A DNA stretch of 35,240 nt from NCBI GenBank assembly GCA_903944895.1, contig CAJATL010000055.1:1-35240 (forward strand). Direction: 5' to 3'. This stretch comes from an uncultured Bacteroidota bacterium (lineage in GTDB: Bacteria; Bacteroidota; Bacteroidia; Bacteroidales; 4484-276). Of the stretch, positions 9,101 to 18,400 are shown piece after piece. Below the pieces are notes generated by a model, which did no database searches, had not been told where the DNA came from, and saw only the letters and a program-made list of their open reading frames with translations. Within the stretch, counting starts at the first letter, position 1. Each line of letters begins with the position of its first letter. A program made the translations under genes and the position numbers.

Positions 9101-10259
9101 TGTAGTCGAAGAGGGCGATAATACTGTATTAAGCTGGTATGGCTCGGGTGCGCCTTTCCCGTTTACCTTCCGCTACGACGACGGAAACAGCGTTGGAAAT
9201 CTGATTACCACCGGGGCGCCGACCATTGTCGGTGGCTCGGCCTGGCCATATAATTCGATTGTTACCGGCGTGCAGTGGTTTACAGGAAATGCAGGCGGCT
9301 ACCCGCCTTCACCAAAAATACTGATAACAATTCTTGGCCTTAATCCTGACGGTTCGCCAAACCCGGCTGATGTGCTTTTTACCGGGCCGGATGTTACCAA
9401 TGTTCTGGGCTGGAATTCGTTTAACATCTCCAATCCTGTGTATGCCCCCAACGGTTTCTTTTTTGGGATTTCGGGATACAGCCTTTACACCATTATTGCT
9501 TACGATAACGGCGTTGGCGAGCCTTACGTCTGGCAGCCGCGCACCCAGTGGAGCAACGGCATGGGCGCCTGGTATCCGCTCGAAAATGTGACTGCTCCTC
9601 CGCTCTCGGCAAATATTTTTATGCGTGCCTCGGGGATGATTTACGAGTTGCAGGACAGCAAAACTTTTGAGGCCGGAATACCTTATCTTTTAAATATTCC
9701 TGAAGGTGCAAAACCACTCATCTGCCAGCCCATCGAACCATTTGAAGCCGGAGAACCCGAAACCGGCGGCTCATACATTCCTGCCGAAAACCTCAGGGCG
9801 TTTGATCATTATAATATTTACCGCAAATTGATCGAAGAAGAAGTCTGGCAGCAGATAAATACCGGCCCGGTAACCGACACTTCCTACATTGATAACGAAT
9901 GGCCCGATTTAGAAGAAGGTTTTTACAAATATGCCGTCGAAGCCGAATTTACCAACGGTGTACTTTCCGATCTGGTCGAATCGAACAGCATACAAAAAAT
10001 TATTGATGGTATTGGCGAAGCAGGTGCCGGAATGTTGCAGATATTCCCCAACCCAACCTCTGGCCTGGTTACTGTAAATTCGGAGGTTTTGATTAAAAGC
10101 CTCAGTGTGCTGGATAACTCCGGCCGCCTGTTGTTAGTTAAAGAAGTTGATGCTTTAAACTACACACTCGATCTGAAACAATTAAAAGAAGGTCTTTATT
10201 TTATCCGTATCGAAACCACCGAAGGTAAGCTGGTAAGGAAGATTTCGGTGATAAAATAG
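6132..10259 (+). CDS. Large multidomain T9SS-secreted surface protein
   Basis: Protein of 1375 residues, probably secreted by the type IX system and anchored or released at the cell surface. Order of parts: signal peptide (1 to about 27); a jellyroll-like N-region; an ASH/HYDIN-type Ig domain near 237-333 (SLDFGEV...VMNIGGGNLEI); a choice-of-anchor-J type domain near 340-497 (EGFEGELFPPLGW); a CARDB-like Ig domain near 506-612; an uncharacterised beta-rich segment near 615-800; two carboxypeptidase-regulatory-like Ig domains (about 810-890 and 900-980, each with a GSFEF/GNFMAPY turn and a GYQ motif); a region with a second sugar-binding-like beta domain; an Fn3-like domain near 1216-1290 (FDHYNIYRK...YKYAVEAEF); and a type A T9SS sorting domain from about 1301 (FPNPTSG ... 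GLYFIRI ... KISVIK). No catalytic motif was recognised, so an adhesin or binding role is likely. It is transcribed alone, between a consensus promoter and a terminator. Confidence 0.9.
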   Translation: MKKHVTLISFTGIRVLLLLLPCFVFGTNPVKNNFQPEQIFAGSLSPDQIMANDSIIIGDSLQLSMQVPLAPWWGYSFTQTLYLQPEINIADKRIYQIGYKYGGLAPSVDFDIEVWLSHTTLTELTEALPLTNFTKVYDGPYFVAAGEEFSYIDIDAFYYNNTDNLIIFVIEKKPGYTTPDDQFFCTPNPGGQFLCVGARNDQSPYDPNNLPAGSAIEHRANTKLMFQDVPTNPEIKVMPDSLDFGEVETTLNAVLSVKVMNIGGGNLEITGADITDSHFTILNPEFPLTLGTGEFHLFDLQFAPTDPGLVEADLTFLIDETVPGNKTAYLAGRGLRLGVLREGFEGELFPPLGWKVYDVNNDGKGWYRNVLDAPTGQTVPHTGIAAAGLDTYAGSPGQISYNDWLITPKMIWQDGDIFKFFIKRLANQDGQVWRVCLSTTGDLVSNFTPFDVITDPPVAYIEKSYDLSQEGLTNGQGFYIGIQFNSLWCWPGAIDDFLGSVKVSFNNDLMAISFAGNDIIYENTASNFTAEIGNSGFNAVAAGSFVVNACAMVNGTETVFGTINGPAIAAGQNLSLTIPVTIAETGVYELYSKIVWTGDENPLNNESDMLEVEVIGSSIVVKNIGEFPINQQTDYYNLYPLNFSDFRGASLSECLYYSDELNTGGIISRISYYSAFGTTLPSRRIQVFMTETGKENYDQGAIPASGLKMVFDGNIDFTEGVHRVNIELTEPFVYTGSGNLSVMVYYFLGGNPFIVDDGLFAYKYMEYGPTRTGFDNWYTTINPNDLTHMSYVPNYPFTSLMFDTGNGLGNLSGKVLYQDNLLPVDNAIIEIENADYPGMKAEIYSNSEGNFMAPYLLAGNNITVTISKYGYQDVVFENVSLTAGGTVVLEDAYLVYRPAVMLTGSVLKSDTQAAAAGAVVKLLGIDDYETTTNAAGSFEFGEIWGLTTYQIEVSLDGYQTYLGEVVVQSSNLTLDPITILENAPPPHFVNVVEEGDNTVLSWYGSGAPFPFTFRYDDGNSVGNLITTGAPTIVGGSAWPYNSIVTGVQWFTGNAGGYPPSPKILITILGLNPDGSPNPADVLFTGPDVTNVLGWNSFNISNPVYAPNGFFFGISGYSLYTIIAYDNGVGEPYVWQPRTQWSNGMGAWYPLENVTAPPLSANIFMRASGMIYELQDSKTFEAGIPYLLNIPEGAKPLICQPIEPFEAGEPETGGSYIPAENLRAFDHYNIYRKLIEEEVWQQINTGPVTDTSYIDNEWPDLEEGFYKYAVEAEFTNGVLSDLVESNSIQKIIDGIGEAGAGMLQIFPNPTSGLVTVNSEVLIKSLSVLDNSGRLLLVKEVDALNYTLDLKQLKEGLYFIRIETTEGKLVRKISVIK

Positions 10260-10282
10260 TTTCAAAAGAATTTATGTGATTG

Positions 10283-10320
10283 AAAAAACCGAACCCGGGA
10301 ATGAGGGGTTCGGTTTTTTT
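10283..10320. terminator. Bidirectional Rho-independent terminator
   Basis: A6 - CCGAACCC (10289-10296) - 9-nt loop - GGGTTCGG (10306-10313) - T7. The perfect 8-bp stem extends into A/T pairs and has a T-tract on either strand. It serves the plus-strand T9SS gene ending at 10259 and the convergent DUF262 operon ending at 10434. Confidence 0.9.
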
Positions 10321-10344
10321 TAACCTAACATCACTTATAAATCG

Positions 10345-10386
10345 CAGTCATCACTTAAGTTCAGGGTAATTCTTGAGTGATGGCTG
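10345..10386 (+). repeat. 15-bp inverted repeat / RNA hairpin between terminator and DUF262 genes
   Basis: CAGTCATCACTTAAG (10345-10359) pairs with CTTGAGTGATGGCTG (10372-10386) over all 15 positions if two G-U pairs are allowed, around a 12-nt loop. The wobble pairs form only in plus-strand RNA; in minus-strand RNA they would be A-C mismatches. A partial direct copy, CATCACTTA, lies just upstream at 10329-10337. Function unknown; it marks the left border of the AT-rich island. Confidence 0.55.
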
Positions 10387-10433
10387 GCGGCTGCATTTAA
10401 GCCCTATTGATTGTTTGCTGGATTTCTACTTTA

Positions 10434-12569
10434 TTATTTTATTTCTTTTAATTTTTTCTTTCCTTCGCTATTATTCGCAACTCTACTATACGGTATTAAC
10501 CAACAACGACTTTCATCTCTCGGAATCGCAATGTAATGAGAATGGCTGTGTTCTAACAATCCCTTTTCGTTTATTATTCTTTGTTTCCAATGCGGCAAAT
10601 TTGGAAAATCTTGCGTTTTTACAAATTCGTCTATTATTTTGTCAATCGTTTCTGTACACAATTTCAAAATCAAATCTTTAAGATATTTACTCCAATTATC
10701 TTTTTTAGTAAAGTTTCCTTTTAAATCACTTGTGTTTTCTATAATACATCGTTTGTCGGCAGAAACTACATTAAGCCACGACCACCAATAGTTATAAAAA
10801 AGTGTGTCTTGTATCGTAAATAATGCTCTTCTGAAATCATTAGAAACATCATCGGTATTTAAATAATTTACAAATACATTTTTAACTTTTTCTAATTCTG
10901 ATACCGCAAAAGTTGAAATGTTTGTATTGTCATAATCAATACAATAGAACGCAAAATCAATTTTTCCTTTACAGAAATTTGCATCTTCGGTTTCATGAAT
11001 TACTTGTTTGTTGTATTGATTTGCTATAGTTATTTTTGCTTTTTCAATTTCTTCTTTTACTTGTTCTTTTGCATGTCCTGCCGAAACTTCATTATTGGCT
11101 AAATATGTGTAAATTTCTGAGCAACCACTTGAAAGTTCTTGAACTAAATTTATCGCAGAAATAAAATCGCTTGGGTGTTCAATTGAAGAATTTTCAACAA
11201 TATTTCTCACAACTCGCAACCAATCAGAATAAGAATTTGTGTCAAAATCATTTTTCAACAAATAAATCGTTTGAGCATAAAATAAAATACGAGATTTATA
11301 TTCGGGTTTTGAATATTGAATAAAATCTTTAAAGATAGTACTTTTGCAATAACCCCATAAATCAAATTCGGGTTTTAAGTTGGAATATCCAAACGCATTA
11401 TTTTGCTTGCATGAGTATTTATTGAAACAATTAACCAAATATTTAAATGCCTCTTTTGTCGGAAAATCTTCGGGAATAACTTCTTTTGGCTTATTTGCTA
11501 ATTGCTGTATTCTTCGCTCAATTCTTTCTTTTTTAATTACTTCGTCTGTAACATCTTTAATTCTTCCTTTGTCAGAAAGTTCATTTTTGATGCTTTCTAT
11601 TTCTTCCTTGTTTTCTGCAATCTCTAAGGCTACAGCATAATAATTTATGGCTGTTCCTGCAATGAAATTGATAAGGTTAGTATCTAAACTGTAACTATTG
11701 TCTTTTTGTTTTTCTTTGTATTGCCAAAATAAATCTGTCCAAATAGTGTCAATCTTATGTGCGAATTGTTCTTCGGGATTGGCAATGCCGTCCTCAAACT
11801 TATTGATTTCAATATGTTTTTCAAATTGAGATTTGAAATTTTCAAATTCAGTCAGTTGTTTTCCTCGCGCATTCATTTTTATATACAAATCGTCTGAAAG
11901 TCCAAAATTTTCCAACTTGATATACAGGAAAGTTATTGACGGATTTTGTTCATCAATCAATTTATCCCATAATTCGGAAGTATCTTTGAATTTAAAGTGA
12001 ATAGCATCTAACATTATCAACATTGCTGAAATGGTTGGGTCTTTTTCCCAAGAGGCAACAAACCAAGCCGAATTTATTATCGTTTTAGACAATTCATTGT
12101 TTTTGCTTTGACCTTTTTTGTCAGCATCCGTCGTTAATAAATTGTTAAAATCTATGTGATTAGCCGTTAATTCATTGCAAAACTCACGAGAACTGGTTCG
12201 AGTTTCATAACTAAATTTTCTTTTTGTGATTTCGTTTTTTTCGTCTCGAATTTCTAACTGATTTTGTAAATCGTCTATTTTATTTTCTTTCGTTGCGATA
12301 TACCAATGCAACAAAAATAATGTCGTCAAGCGTTGTTGCCCGTCAAGAGGTTGCAAAGTGTAATTATCTTCGCTACCATAAATAAAATCCAATTCAACAG
12401 GTTTTTCGGTGAGAGCATAATAGAGTGAAGTTAAAAATTTGTCACGAATTTTCTGCTGATTTTCACGACCTTGCGCATAATCTCTTTGAATAATTGGTAT
12501 TTCTATGCTTATCTTAGTAAGTAGTTGCCAAAAACTTAATCTCTCAAATTGTTTATTATTATCGTTCAT
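10434..12569 (-). CDS. DUF262 (GmrS-type) protein without recognisable HNH domain
   Basis: Protein of 711 residues. The N-terminus carries the DUF262 signatures IPIIQRDYAQGR (24-35), LQPLDGQQRLTT (72-83) and a later (I/L)KMNARGKQLTEFE motif, features of the nucleotide-sensing ParB/Srx-like fold of GmrSD-type IV restriction systems. The remaining 400 or so residues look helical. They contain no DUF1524/HNH motif that I can recognise, although the extreme C-terminus has an unusual EHSHSHYIAIP...CWLIPYSR segment. The start ATG overlaps the stop of the upstream DUF262-DUF1524 gene by 4 bp (ATGA), so the pair is translationally coupled. The gene is markedly AT-rich compared with the T9SS gene beside it, a sign of horizontal origin. 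Likely role: partner, regulator or second sensor in a defence system; not proven by sequence. Confidence 0.85.
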   Translation of the reverse strand: MNDNNKQFERLSFWQLLTKISIEIPIIQRDYAQGRENQQKIRDKFLTSLYYALTEKPVELDFIYGSEDNYTLQPLDGQQRLTTLFLLHWYIATKENKIDDLQNQLEIRDEKNEITKRKFSYETRTSSREFCNELTANHIDFNNLLTTDADKKGQSKNNELSKTIINSAWFVASWEKDPTISAMLIMLDAIHFKFKDTSELWDKLIDEQNPSITFLYIKLENFGLSDDLYIKMNARGKQLTEFENFKSQFEKHIEINKFEDGIANPEEQFAHKIDTIWTDLFWQYKEKQKDNSYSLDTNLINFIAGTAINYYAVALEIAENKEEIESIKNELSDKGRIKDVTDEVIKKERIERRIQQLANKPKEVIPEDFPTKEAFKYLVNCFNKYSCKQNNAFGYSNLKPEFDLWGYCKSTIFKDFIQYSKPEYKSRILFYAQTIYLLKNDFDTNSYSDWLRVVRNIVENSSIEHPSDFISAINLVQELSSGCSEIYTYLANNEVSAGHAKEQVKEEIEKAKITIANQYNKQVIHETEDANFCKGKIDFAFYCIDYDNTNISTFAVSELEKVKNVFVNYLNTDDVSNDFRRALFTIQDTLFYNYWWSWLNVVSADKRCIIENTSDLKGNFTKKDNWSKYLKDLILKLCTETIDKIIDEFVKTQDFPNLPHWKQRIINEKGLLEHSHSHYIAIPRDESRCWLIPYSRVANNSEGKKKLKEIK

Positions 12570-14251
12570 TGTGTATCCTCCTTTGGCAAATAATTATCTT
12601 TAATGTTACTAAAATACTGGTTTCTATCTTTTTCGCCCCAAAAAGTCATTTGTTCGATTTTATGACTATAATATTTCATAAACACATTTTTGGTACAAAT
12701 CGGGACAAATGTTCCAGCTTTTTCTTTTTCAATAATAGTTTTTCGTTTTACAGGGAAAACGGAATTTTTGTAACCTCGATTTGTGCCTGCATCTAACAAA
12801 ACAAGATTAGATAAATCGTTAATATCTTCGTGCTTATGGTTTTCGTCAAAATAATTTAAAATATCTTTAAACAATGACTCAAAAGTTTCCTTTGAGTAAT
12901 TATTCAACTTTTCTATCAAATCAGTCCGTGTTTCATCTACAAATTCTTTTGCCTGCTCTAACCAATCTTTTTGGTGTTGTTCGGTTTTTGGCATTTCAGT
13001 TGCGATTGCGTGAATATGCTCAATGTCCCATTTTTCTCTTTTGTAACGATTAAAAGGGAATCGAGAAGTTTCATTTTTGTTATTGAGCATAGTTTGAATA
13101 TTGTGCATTAACAAAATACTTCTGATATTTCCATTGCCATATTCTATCTCGTCTAATTGAAGATTTGCAAACTTATTTTTTATTTTCTTGTCAATTAAAA
13201 CCTTAAAAGCGGATTTATTTTGCGTTTGAGATTGGATTAATAGATTGTTAATATCTTCTCCAAGTGTAATTAAAAAGCCGATTTTATGATATAGTTCTCT
13301 GCTTTCAAACCAATTTTGTAATGTTTGAAAGCATCGTTTTATTTCTTTCCAATTGCCAGTGATAATTTGCTCGGTATTATCCGTAAATTTTTCGTGAAAT
13401 TTGCGAAAAGTGTAATAATTATCTTCTGTGTTTGCAGATTTGCCAACGAGCAATTCAAAAAGAAATTCTATGCGAGTTTCTTTTTTGTTTTCCTCTTTAT
13501 TTACAAAAAGCCAAAATTCATCATTGTGTAATTCCGTTTCTATAATATCCCATTCGGTCGCAATTTCTAATTGTTTTAATCTTATGCGTTCTACATCAAC
13601 AATGTTTTCTGTTTTAAAATTTGAACTGTTTAGAAATAGTGCTTTTATAAGTTCTGCATTAGTCAAAGGAATTTTCCCCATATTAATACGAGAAAAAATG
13701 TCTCGTCCGTCTTGTGTCGGGTCTGTTTCATACCAAATAACTTTTGTTTTTTCTTTGAATTTGGATTGAAATTCATTTTCGTCAAATTTGCCATTCTTTT
13801 TTTCTATTACCCAATTATTGATTGCTTGATATGCTGATGAAATATATTGATAGTCAATATTTTTGTCATTTATTATTACTTTATTATCATCTTCCACTTT
13901 CATAGCTTTCAGAAAAAAGTAACTGTCATTTCTTGTTTGATATGTAATGATTGGCTCACTAATTTTTTGCTTACCAACCCACATTTCATTGAAGTAGTGA
14001 ATAATTAAAAAAATAGTTGTCAAGCGTTGTTGTCCGTCAATAACTTCCCATTCGTTTTCGTTTTTTTGTTTAACCACAAGAGGTTGCAAACAATACCACT
14101 CGTTCTTTTGTGGTATGAAATCGCAAATATCGTCAAGCAAATCATTAACTTGTTGCTTTGTCCAACGATACCCTCGTTGATAAGAAGGAATAAAAAAATT
14201 AATTCCCAATAATTTACTGACTGTTTTTAACTCAATATTGTTTTTTGCCAT
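12566..14251 (-). CDS. DUF262-DUF1524 (GmrSD-like) type IV restriction-type nuclease
   Basis: Protein of 561 residues with a fused sensor-nuclease layout. DUF262 is shown by IPSYQRGYRW (21-30), VIDGQQRLTT (70-79) and IFSRINMGKIPLTNAELIKALF (185-206). DUF1524, an HNH-type nuclease, is shown near the C-terminus by WDIEHIHA (408-415) and by LSNLVLLDAGTNRGYKNS (480-497), giving His and Asn residues as expected for a beta-beta-alpha metal site. Known GmrSD enzymes use NTP hydrolysis to cleave phage DNA with sugar-modified cytosines, and SspE of phosphorothioate systems has the same fusion. The target here is unknown. It is the first gene of a two-gene operon. The typical HxxP signature of DUF1524 is replaced by EHIHA. 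Base composition is roughly 30% GC by spot count. Confidence 0.88.
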   Translation of the reverse strand: MAKNNIELKTVSKLLGINFFIPSYQRGYRWTKQQVNDLLDDICDFIPQKNEWYCLQPLVVKQKNENEWEVIDGQQRLTTIFLIIHYFNEMWVGKQKISEPIITYQTRNDSYFFLKAMKVEDDNKVIINDKNIDYQYISSAYQAINNWVIEKKNGKFDENEFQSKFKEKTKVIWYETDPTQDGRDIFSRINMGKIPLTNAELIKALFLNSSNFKTENIVDVERIRLKQLEIATEWDIIETELHNDEFWLFVNKEENKKETRIEFLFELLVGKSANTEDNYYTFRKFHEKFTDNTEQIITGNWKEIKRCFQTLQNWFESRELYHKIGFLITLGEDINNLLIQSQTQNKSAFKVLIDKKIKNKFANLQLDEIEYGNGNIRSILLMHNIQTMLNNKNETSRFPFNRYKREKWDIEHIHAIATEMPKTEQHQKDWLEQAKEFVDETRTDLIEKLNNYSKETFESLFKDILNYFDENHKHEDINDLSNLVLLDAGTNRGYKNSVFPVKRKTIIEKEKAGTFVPICTKNVFMKYYSHKIEQMTFWGEKDRNQYFSNIKDNYLPKEDTQ

Positions 14252-14869
14252 AATTTTATTATTTGTTTTTTTGATGCTTCACAATTGCATTGAGATGTTT
14301 GGCTTGCAAATATCTCGGTTATAATTACAGAAAAACCATACCATCACTACCTAATTCGGCATGTATCGTAAAGTCTGTACAATTCGTTATTTCTTTAATA
14401 TTAATCATATTCCATCAATTTTTACTAAAAAATCAAGCTTCAAATGTAAACTTTTTACAAATCAGAAAACGATATGTTTCCAAAAAAATAATTTTCCTAT
14501 CTCCTTGAGTTCTCAGTATTTTTCAATTTCATCTCCGATAAAATATTTTTTCACAACAAATCTTTTTTCGTGCAATTTACTGTCTTAAAAAATCTGCTCT
14601 CAAGGATCGAAAAATAAATCTCCTTACAAAAAAATATTTTCTCGCGACATAATTTATTTTTGTCGCCAGAAAATAAAATTTTGTCGCGATGTTTTTTTTG
14701 CCATTCAGTACACGAAAAAAAGAACTTCCGGATTAAAAGAAAAAAACTGCTGTTGCCTTTTGAATTTTTGCTTCATGACCGGAACAAAAAAATGTGTAGT
14801 CATCGAAAAGACTGCGCATCGCTGTATTGAAACACTACAAGTTTTTGGCATTTGTTGGCTTGATAGCTT
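14252..14869. other. 618-bp AT-rich intergenic region in the defence island
   Basis: No convincing protein gene on either strand. It contains the DUF262 operon upstream region (a one-mismatch -7, GATATTTG on the minus strand, near 14310), a pair of 8-bp inverted repeats far apart (TCCTTGAG 14502-14509 and CTCAAGGA 14599-14606), and a long AT-rich hairpin at 14642-14689. It also holds a weak terminator-like element below the HU gene near 14790-14845: TGTAGT/ACTACA pairing with a T7 tract on the minus strand. Several homopolymer A/T runs are present. Room exists for a small RNA, but no known family was recognised. Confidence 0.5.
14642..14689. repeat. Long AT-rich hairpin with TCGCGACA/TGTCGCGA arms
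   Basis: TCGCGACA (14642-14649) pairs perfectly with TGTCGCGA (14682-14689). After one mismatch the stem goes on through about 10 further A/T pairs with one bulge. The loop itself contains a third related motif, TGTCGCC (14661-14667). T-rich tracts follow on both strands (T8 from 14692 on plus; T7 after the stem on minus). It could terminate HU transcription or be a structured RNA or protein-binding site. Confidence 0.6.
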
Positions 14870-15256
14870 TTACGATTCCATTTTCTCGTATTGTAAGGTA
14901 TTGAGCACAGTCTTAATTTCGGCGCCGGGACGATAGTTAATTTTCGACTTCTTGATGGTTGCTGCTGTAACTGCTTCGGGCGTTGCCGCTCCAACACTTT
15001 TTATGGCAATGCCAAACGAACCTAATTTACTGAGATAAACCATGTTCCCGTCCGAAATTTCGTCGTTGATTGCGTCCACCATTGCGATTATTACCGCGTA
15101 AATATCGGCGCGGCTTACGGTGCTGTTTTTTGAAATGATGCGCGACAACTTATCAATGTCGCATTTGCCGCCTCCGGTTGCTACTGCATAATATTTGGGA
15201 GGCTGGTTTGGGTCCTTTAGATTCCTGCGGGGAAGCGCTTTAAATTTGACTGGCAT
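14870..15256 (-). CDS. HU-family (HU-related, Bacteroidota type) DNA-binding protein
   Basis: Protein of 128 residues resembling the Bacteroidota HU-related histone-like family (longer than classical 90-residue HU). The N-terminus MPVKFKALPRRNLKDP precedes a first-strand segment (KYYAVATGGGKCDIDKL), the helical dimerisation part (SRADIYAVIIAMVDAINDEISDG), the strand LGSFGIAIKSVGA and a RPGAEIK segment near 109-115. These proteins bind DNA non-specifically and bend it. It stands alone, 220 bp after the type IIG gene and on the same strand. A near-consensus -7 (TACTTTAG) is seen in the gap upstream. A nucleoid protein inside a restriction cluster could be a mobile-element passenger or serve the island, but neither is shown. 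Confidence 0.88.
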   Translation of the reverse strand: MPVKFKALPRRNLKDPNQPPKYYAVATGGGKCDIDKLSRIISKNSTVSRADIYAVIIAMVDAINDEISDGNMVYLSKLGSFGIAIKSVGAATPEAVTAATIKKSKINYRPGAEIKTVLNTLQYEKMES

Positions 15257-15475
15257 ACTTATCGAATTTGTAGGTTAATAAATAAAAAACTAAAAGGATT
15301 ATTCTTACTATTGACGTATCCAACTTAATTTCAAGTCGTTTACGAACTGTTAACGGGGGCTAAAGTAATAAAAACCGGATTTTTAAACATTTGTTTGATC
15401 GAAATTATTGATAACAAAGCCTGGTGCAATTTTGATAATGTCGCCTCGATGAGACTGGATTATTTGGTGCCGTGG

Positions 15476-18400
15476 CTATTTCCCCTCCACAATCTTAATT
15501 TCTTCTTCGGTAAGTTCGTAAAGTTTGTAAACCATTTCGTCAATTTCCCTCTCATAACCGGTGGTGTCGTGGCCTTGTTGTTTGGCTTCGAGGATTTTGT
15601 CAACAAGTTCTAAAAAAGGTACTTGATCTACAAATGAAATTTTCTTTATTGGAAATTTCCTGCAATTTTCAATAAGAATTTTTTGAAATAATTCTTTTTC
15701 AATGTCAAGGTACAGATATTTATGAACAAAATTTATTAAAGAAGAATTTAGTAATGCAGTTAAATATTTGGGATCAATATCCTTTTCCTTTTTAGGAATT
15801 AATGAAAATCCAATTTGAGTGAAATATACTTTTTGGTCTGTAAAACCAGCATAGATTCTCAAAGGATTCCCAGAGACAATTTGCCGAACAATAACTCTTG
15901 GTTCAGTAAAAAATCTTTCTTCACGTGGAGCACCAAGCCAATCTCCATACTTCAAATATTCTTTTGGTGAAGGGTCAACAAAGTAGCGTTGAATATTACC
16001 TCCAGATATTAACGGTTTGAATTCGTCGCTCAATTTTGTATTTGAATGAAATGCTCTTTCTTTAATTTGTAAATCAGTATGACCTCTATATTTATCATAG
16101 GGTGTAATTCCTAGCGTGAAATGAGCTAATTGTTCCAAAGGGATTGAGTTCAGTATTGTTTTTGAAATGACTTTTTGAATGTCGTTTGAAAGGTAAATAT
16201 TAAACTTTAAATCCTCAAAAATATTCCAAATTACTTTTGATTGCTTTTCCGCTAAATCTTCATGAATAAAATTTACTTTCTCATCATGCTTGTATCGTAT
16301 TACATCGATATTTTCTATTTTAACATTTTTAATAAACGAAATAATGATTGTTTCTACTTTGACATCAGATTCTGCAAATACATTGTCAGGCAACTTAATT
16401 ATTTCAGTAACATTATTTGCAATTAGCTTTCTGATTTTGGAATACGAAGAATTCATCAAAATTGAGTTGGGATTGATAAAACTAAACCTCCCATTGTGGC
16501 GAAGTATTTTATTCCCTAATTCTATGAAAAGAGAATAAATATTTAATCTGTTTTCGGTTGTAGCAAAATTTGAAAACAGAAAATCTACAAAGGTTGGATC
16601 TAAGCCTTTAATATCAATATAAGGAGGGTTTCCAATAACAATATCAAATCCCTCAAACTCCCCGTCATTATTAAGCACTTCTGGAAACTCAAACCGCCAT
16701 TCGAAAGCGTTTTTGTAGATAACATTATTAAGTATTGCTTCCTTTTCAGCTTCAAGCTTTGCTAGAGTACGCGCAGCCTTTTCGAGTTTTTCCTTCAAGG
16801 CTTTGGGCGCTTTTTCACCCATTAGTAGCAAGTTGTGCATGTCGTTCATAATAAGGTCAACTACACCCCGGGCTTTTGCAATCTTTCCTTTAAAGGGGTC
16901 ATCAATTTTTGATCTGAAATCACCTTTTATGCCGTCAATGATCTTCTGCAGGCCACGTTTCACGTCCCTGTTTTTTTCGTTTTTGTAATCGTTTACAAAA
17001 CCGCGGTAGGCTTCTATGTCGTACTTAATGCTTTTGAGCGTCTTGCTCAGATCGGCATCCAGCGCAAAACGGCTCAGCAGACTGTTCCCGCATTTAATAT
17101 TGATGTCGATGTTGGGAAGGGTTTCTAACCGCTCTTCCTCCACCTCTCCGTTTTGGAGAGTGGGCCGGGGGGTGAGGTAATAAGCATTCTTCAAAAGCTC
17201 AATCCACAACCGTAACCGGCAAATTTTTACCGAGTTTGGATTGATATCAACACCAAAAAGGCAGCTCTCGATAATGGTTTGCTTTTCGTGAAAAAGGGTT
17301 TTTTGAACTCTTTGTTGTTCTTTATGAGGAACGGTTCTAAAACTTAATTTATCACCTCCAAACCTGTATTGTACAGTTCTGTTAATGACTTTTGGGGCAA
17401 GATATGAAAATTCATCGTCGGAATCGGCATCAAAAACACGAAGTTCATCATTGATAATTTCGACTTTATAATCGGAAATGCGCAGACCATTTTCATCGGC
17501 CAATAAACCCAGTTCATACTTGATAACGATGAGTTCGTTGAGCGAAGAAACCAGGAAATGCCCGCTGCCAACGGCGGGATCGCAAATCCGAAGCGAATTG
17601 ATCACGGCATTAAATTCGAGTATGTCCTTTGCCGAACGGCGGTCGGTGAGGTAGTTTTTAAGATCGTCAAAGGTTTCGATGGTCCATGCGTACCTTTCTC
17701 TGAACTTCTGCATTACCGCCAGCCGGATTGATTTCCGGCACATGTACATCGTAATAAAACCGGGGGTAAAAATGGAGCCGTCCTTGTACCCGTTTATTTT
17801 CTCGAACACCTTGCCCAAAACCGAAGCGTTGATGATGTTTTTGTTGTCTTCCTGCACCTCGTCGGTTCCCTCGCTGGCAAAGTCGTACGCATCCAGAAAC
17901 CTGAAAAGATAATCCAGCGTTGGCAGTTTGCCGGTGTTCTTTTTTACATCTTTTAAAATGGTTGTACCGATTAATTCGAGCTGGCCATCGTTGTCGAGCG
18001 AATTAATTTTGATGATCTGGTCTTCGAGTTCGCTGATTTCGAACAGGGAACTGTTTAAGTAAGGCACGTGGCTGTATTTGCTTTTGATGGCGTCGGTGCG
18101 GTCGTTGAGGTTTACGGCCAGCACTTTATGGAAAAGTTTAAACAGTTCGTCGAAGTCGTGGATGGTTTCGGTATTCAGGAAAAGATAATCGTCCTCAGCC
18201 TTCCGTCCTCCGCCAAATGAAGCGGGCGATTTATGATACGACACCAACTGGCTTTCGAGCAATTTGAGGAATAAAATGCGGTTAATCCAGGTAATGCAAA
18301 GCTCAAGGGCAACGCTGAAAATCCTTTCTTCTCTGGTTTTGCCGTAAATGGATGCGTCGGGCAGGCGGTGCAGCGTGTCTTCGGTATTGATGGCATCAAT

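Noticed and set aside
14252-14869. Retron or CRISPR-like element in the AT-rich gap
   Set aside because: No reverse transcriptase gene is in the window and no regularly spaced repeats are seen; only one long hairpin stands out.
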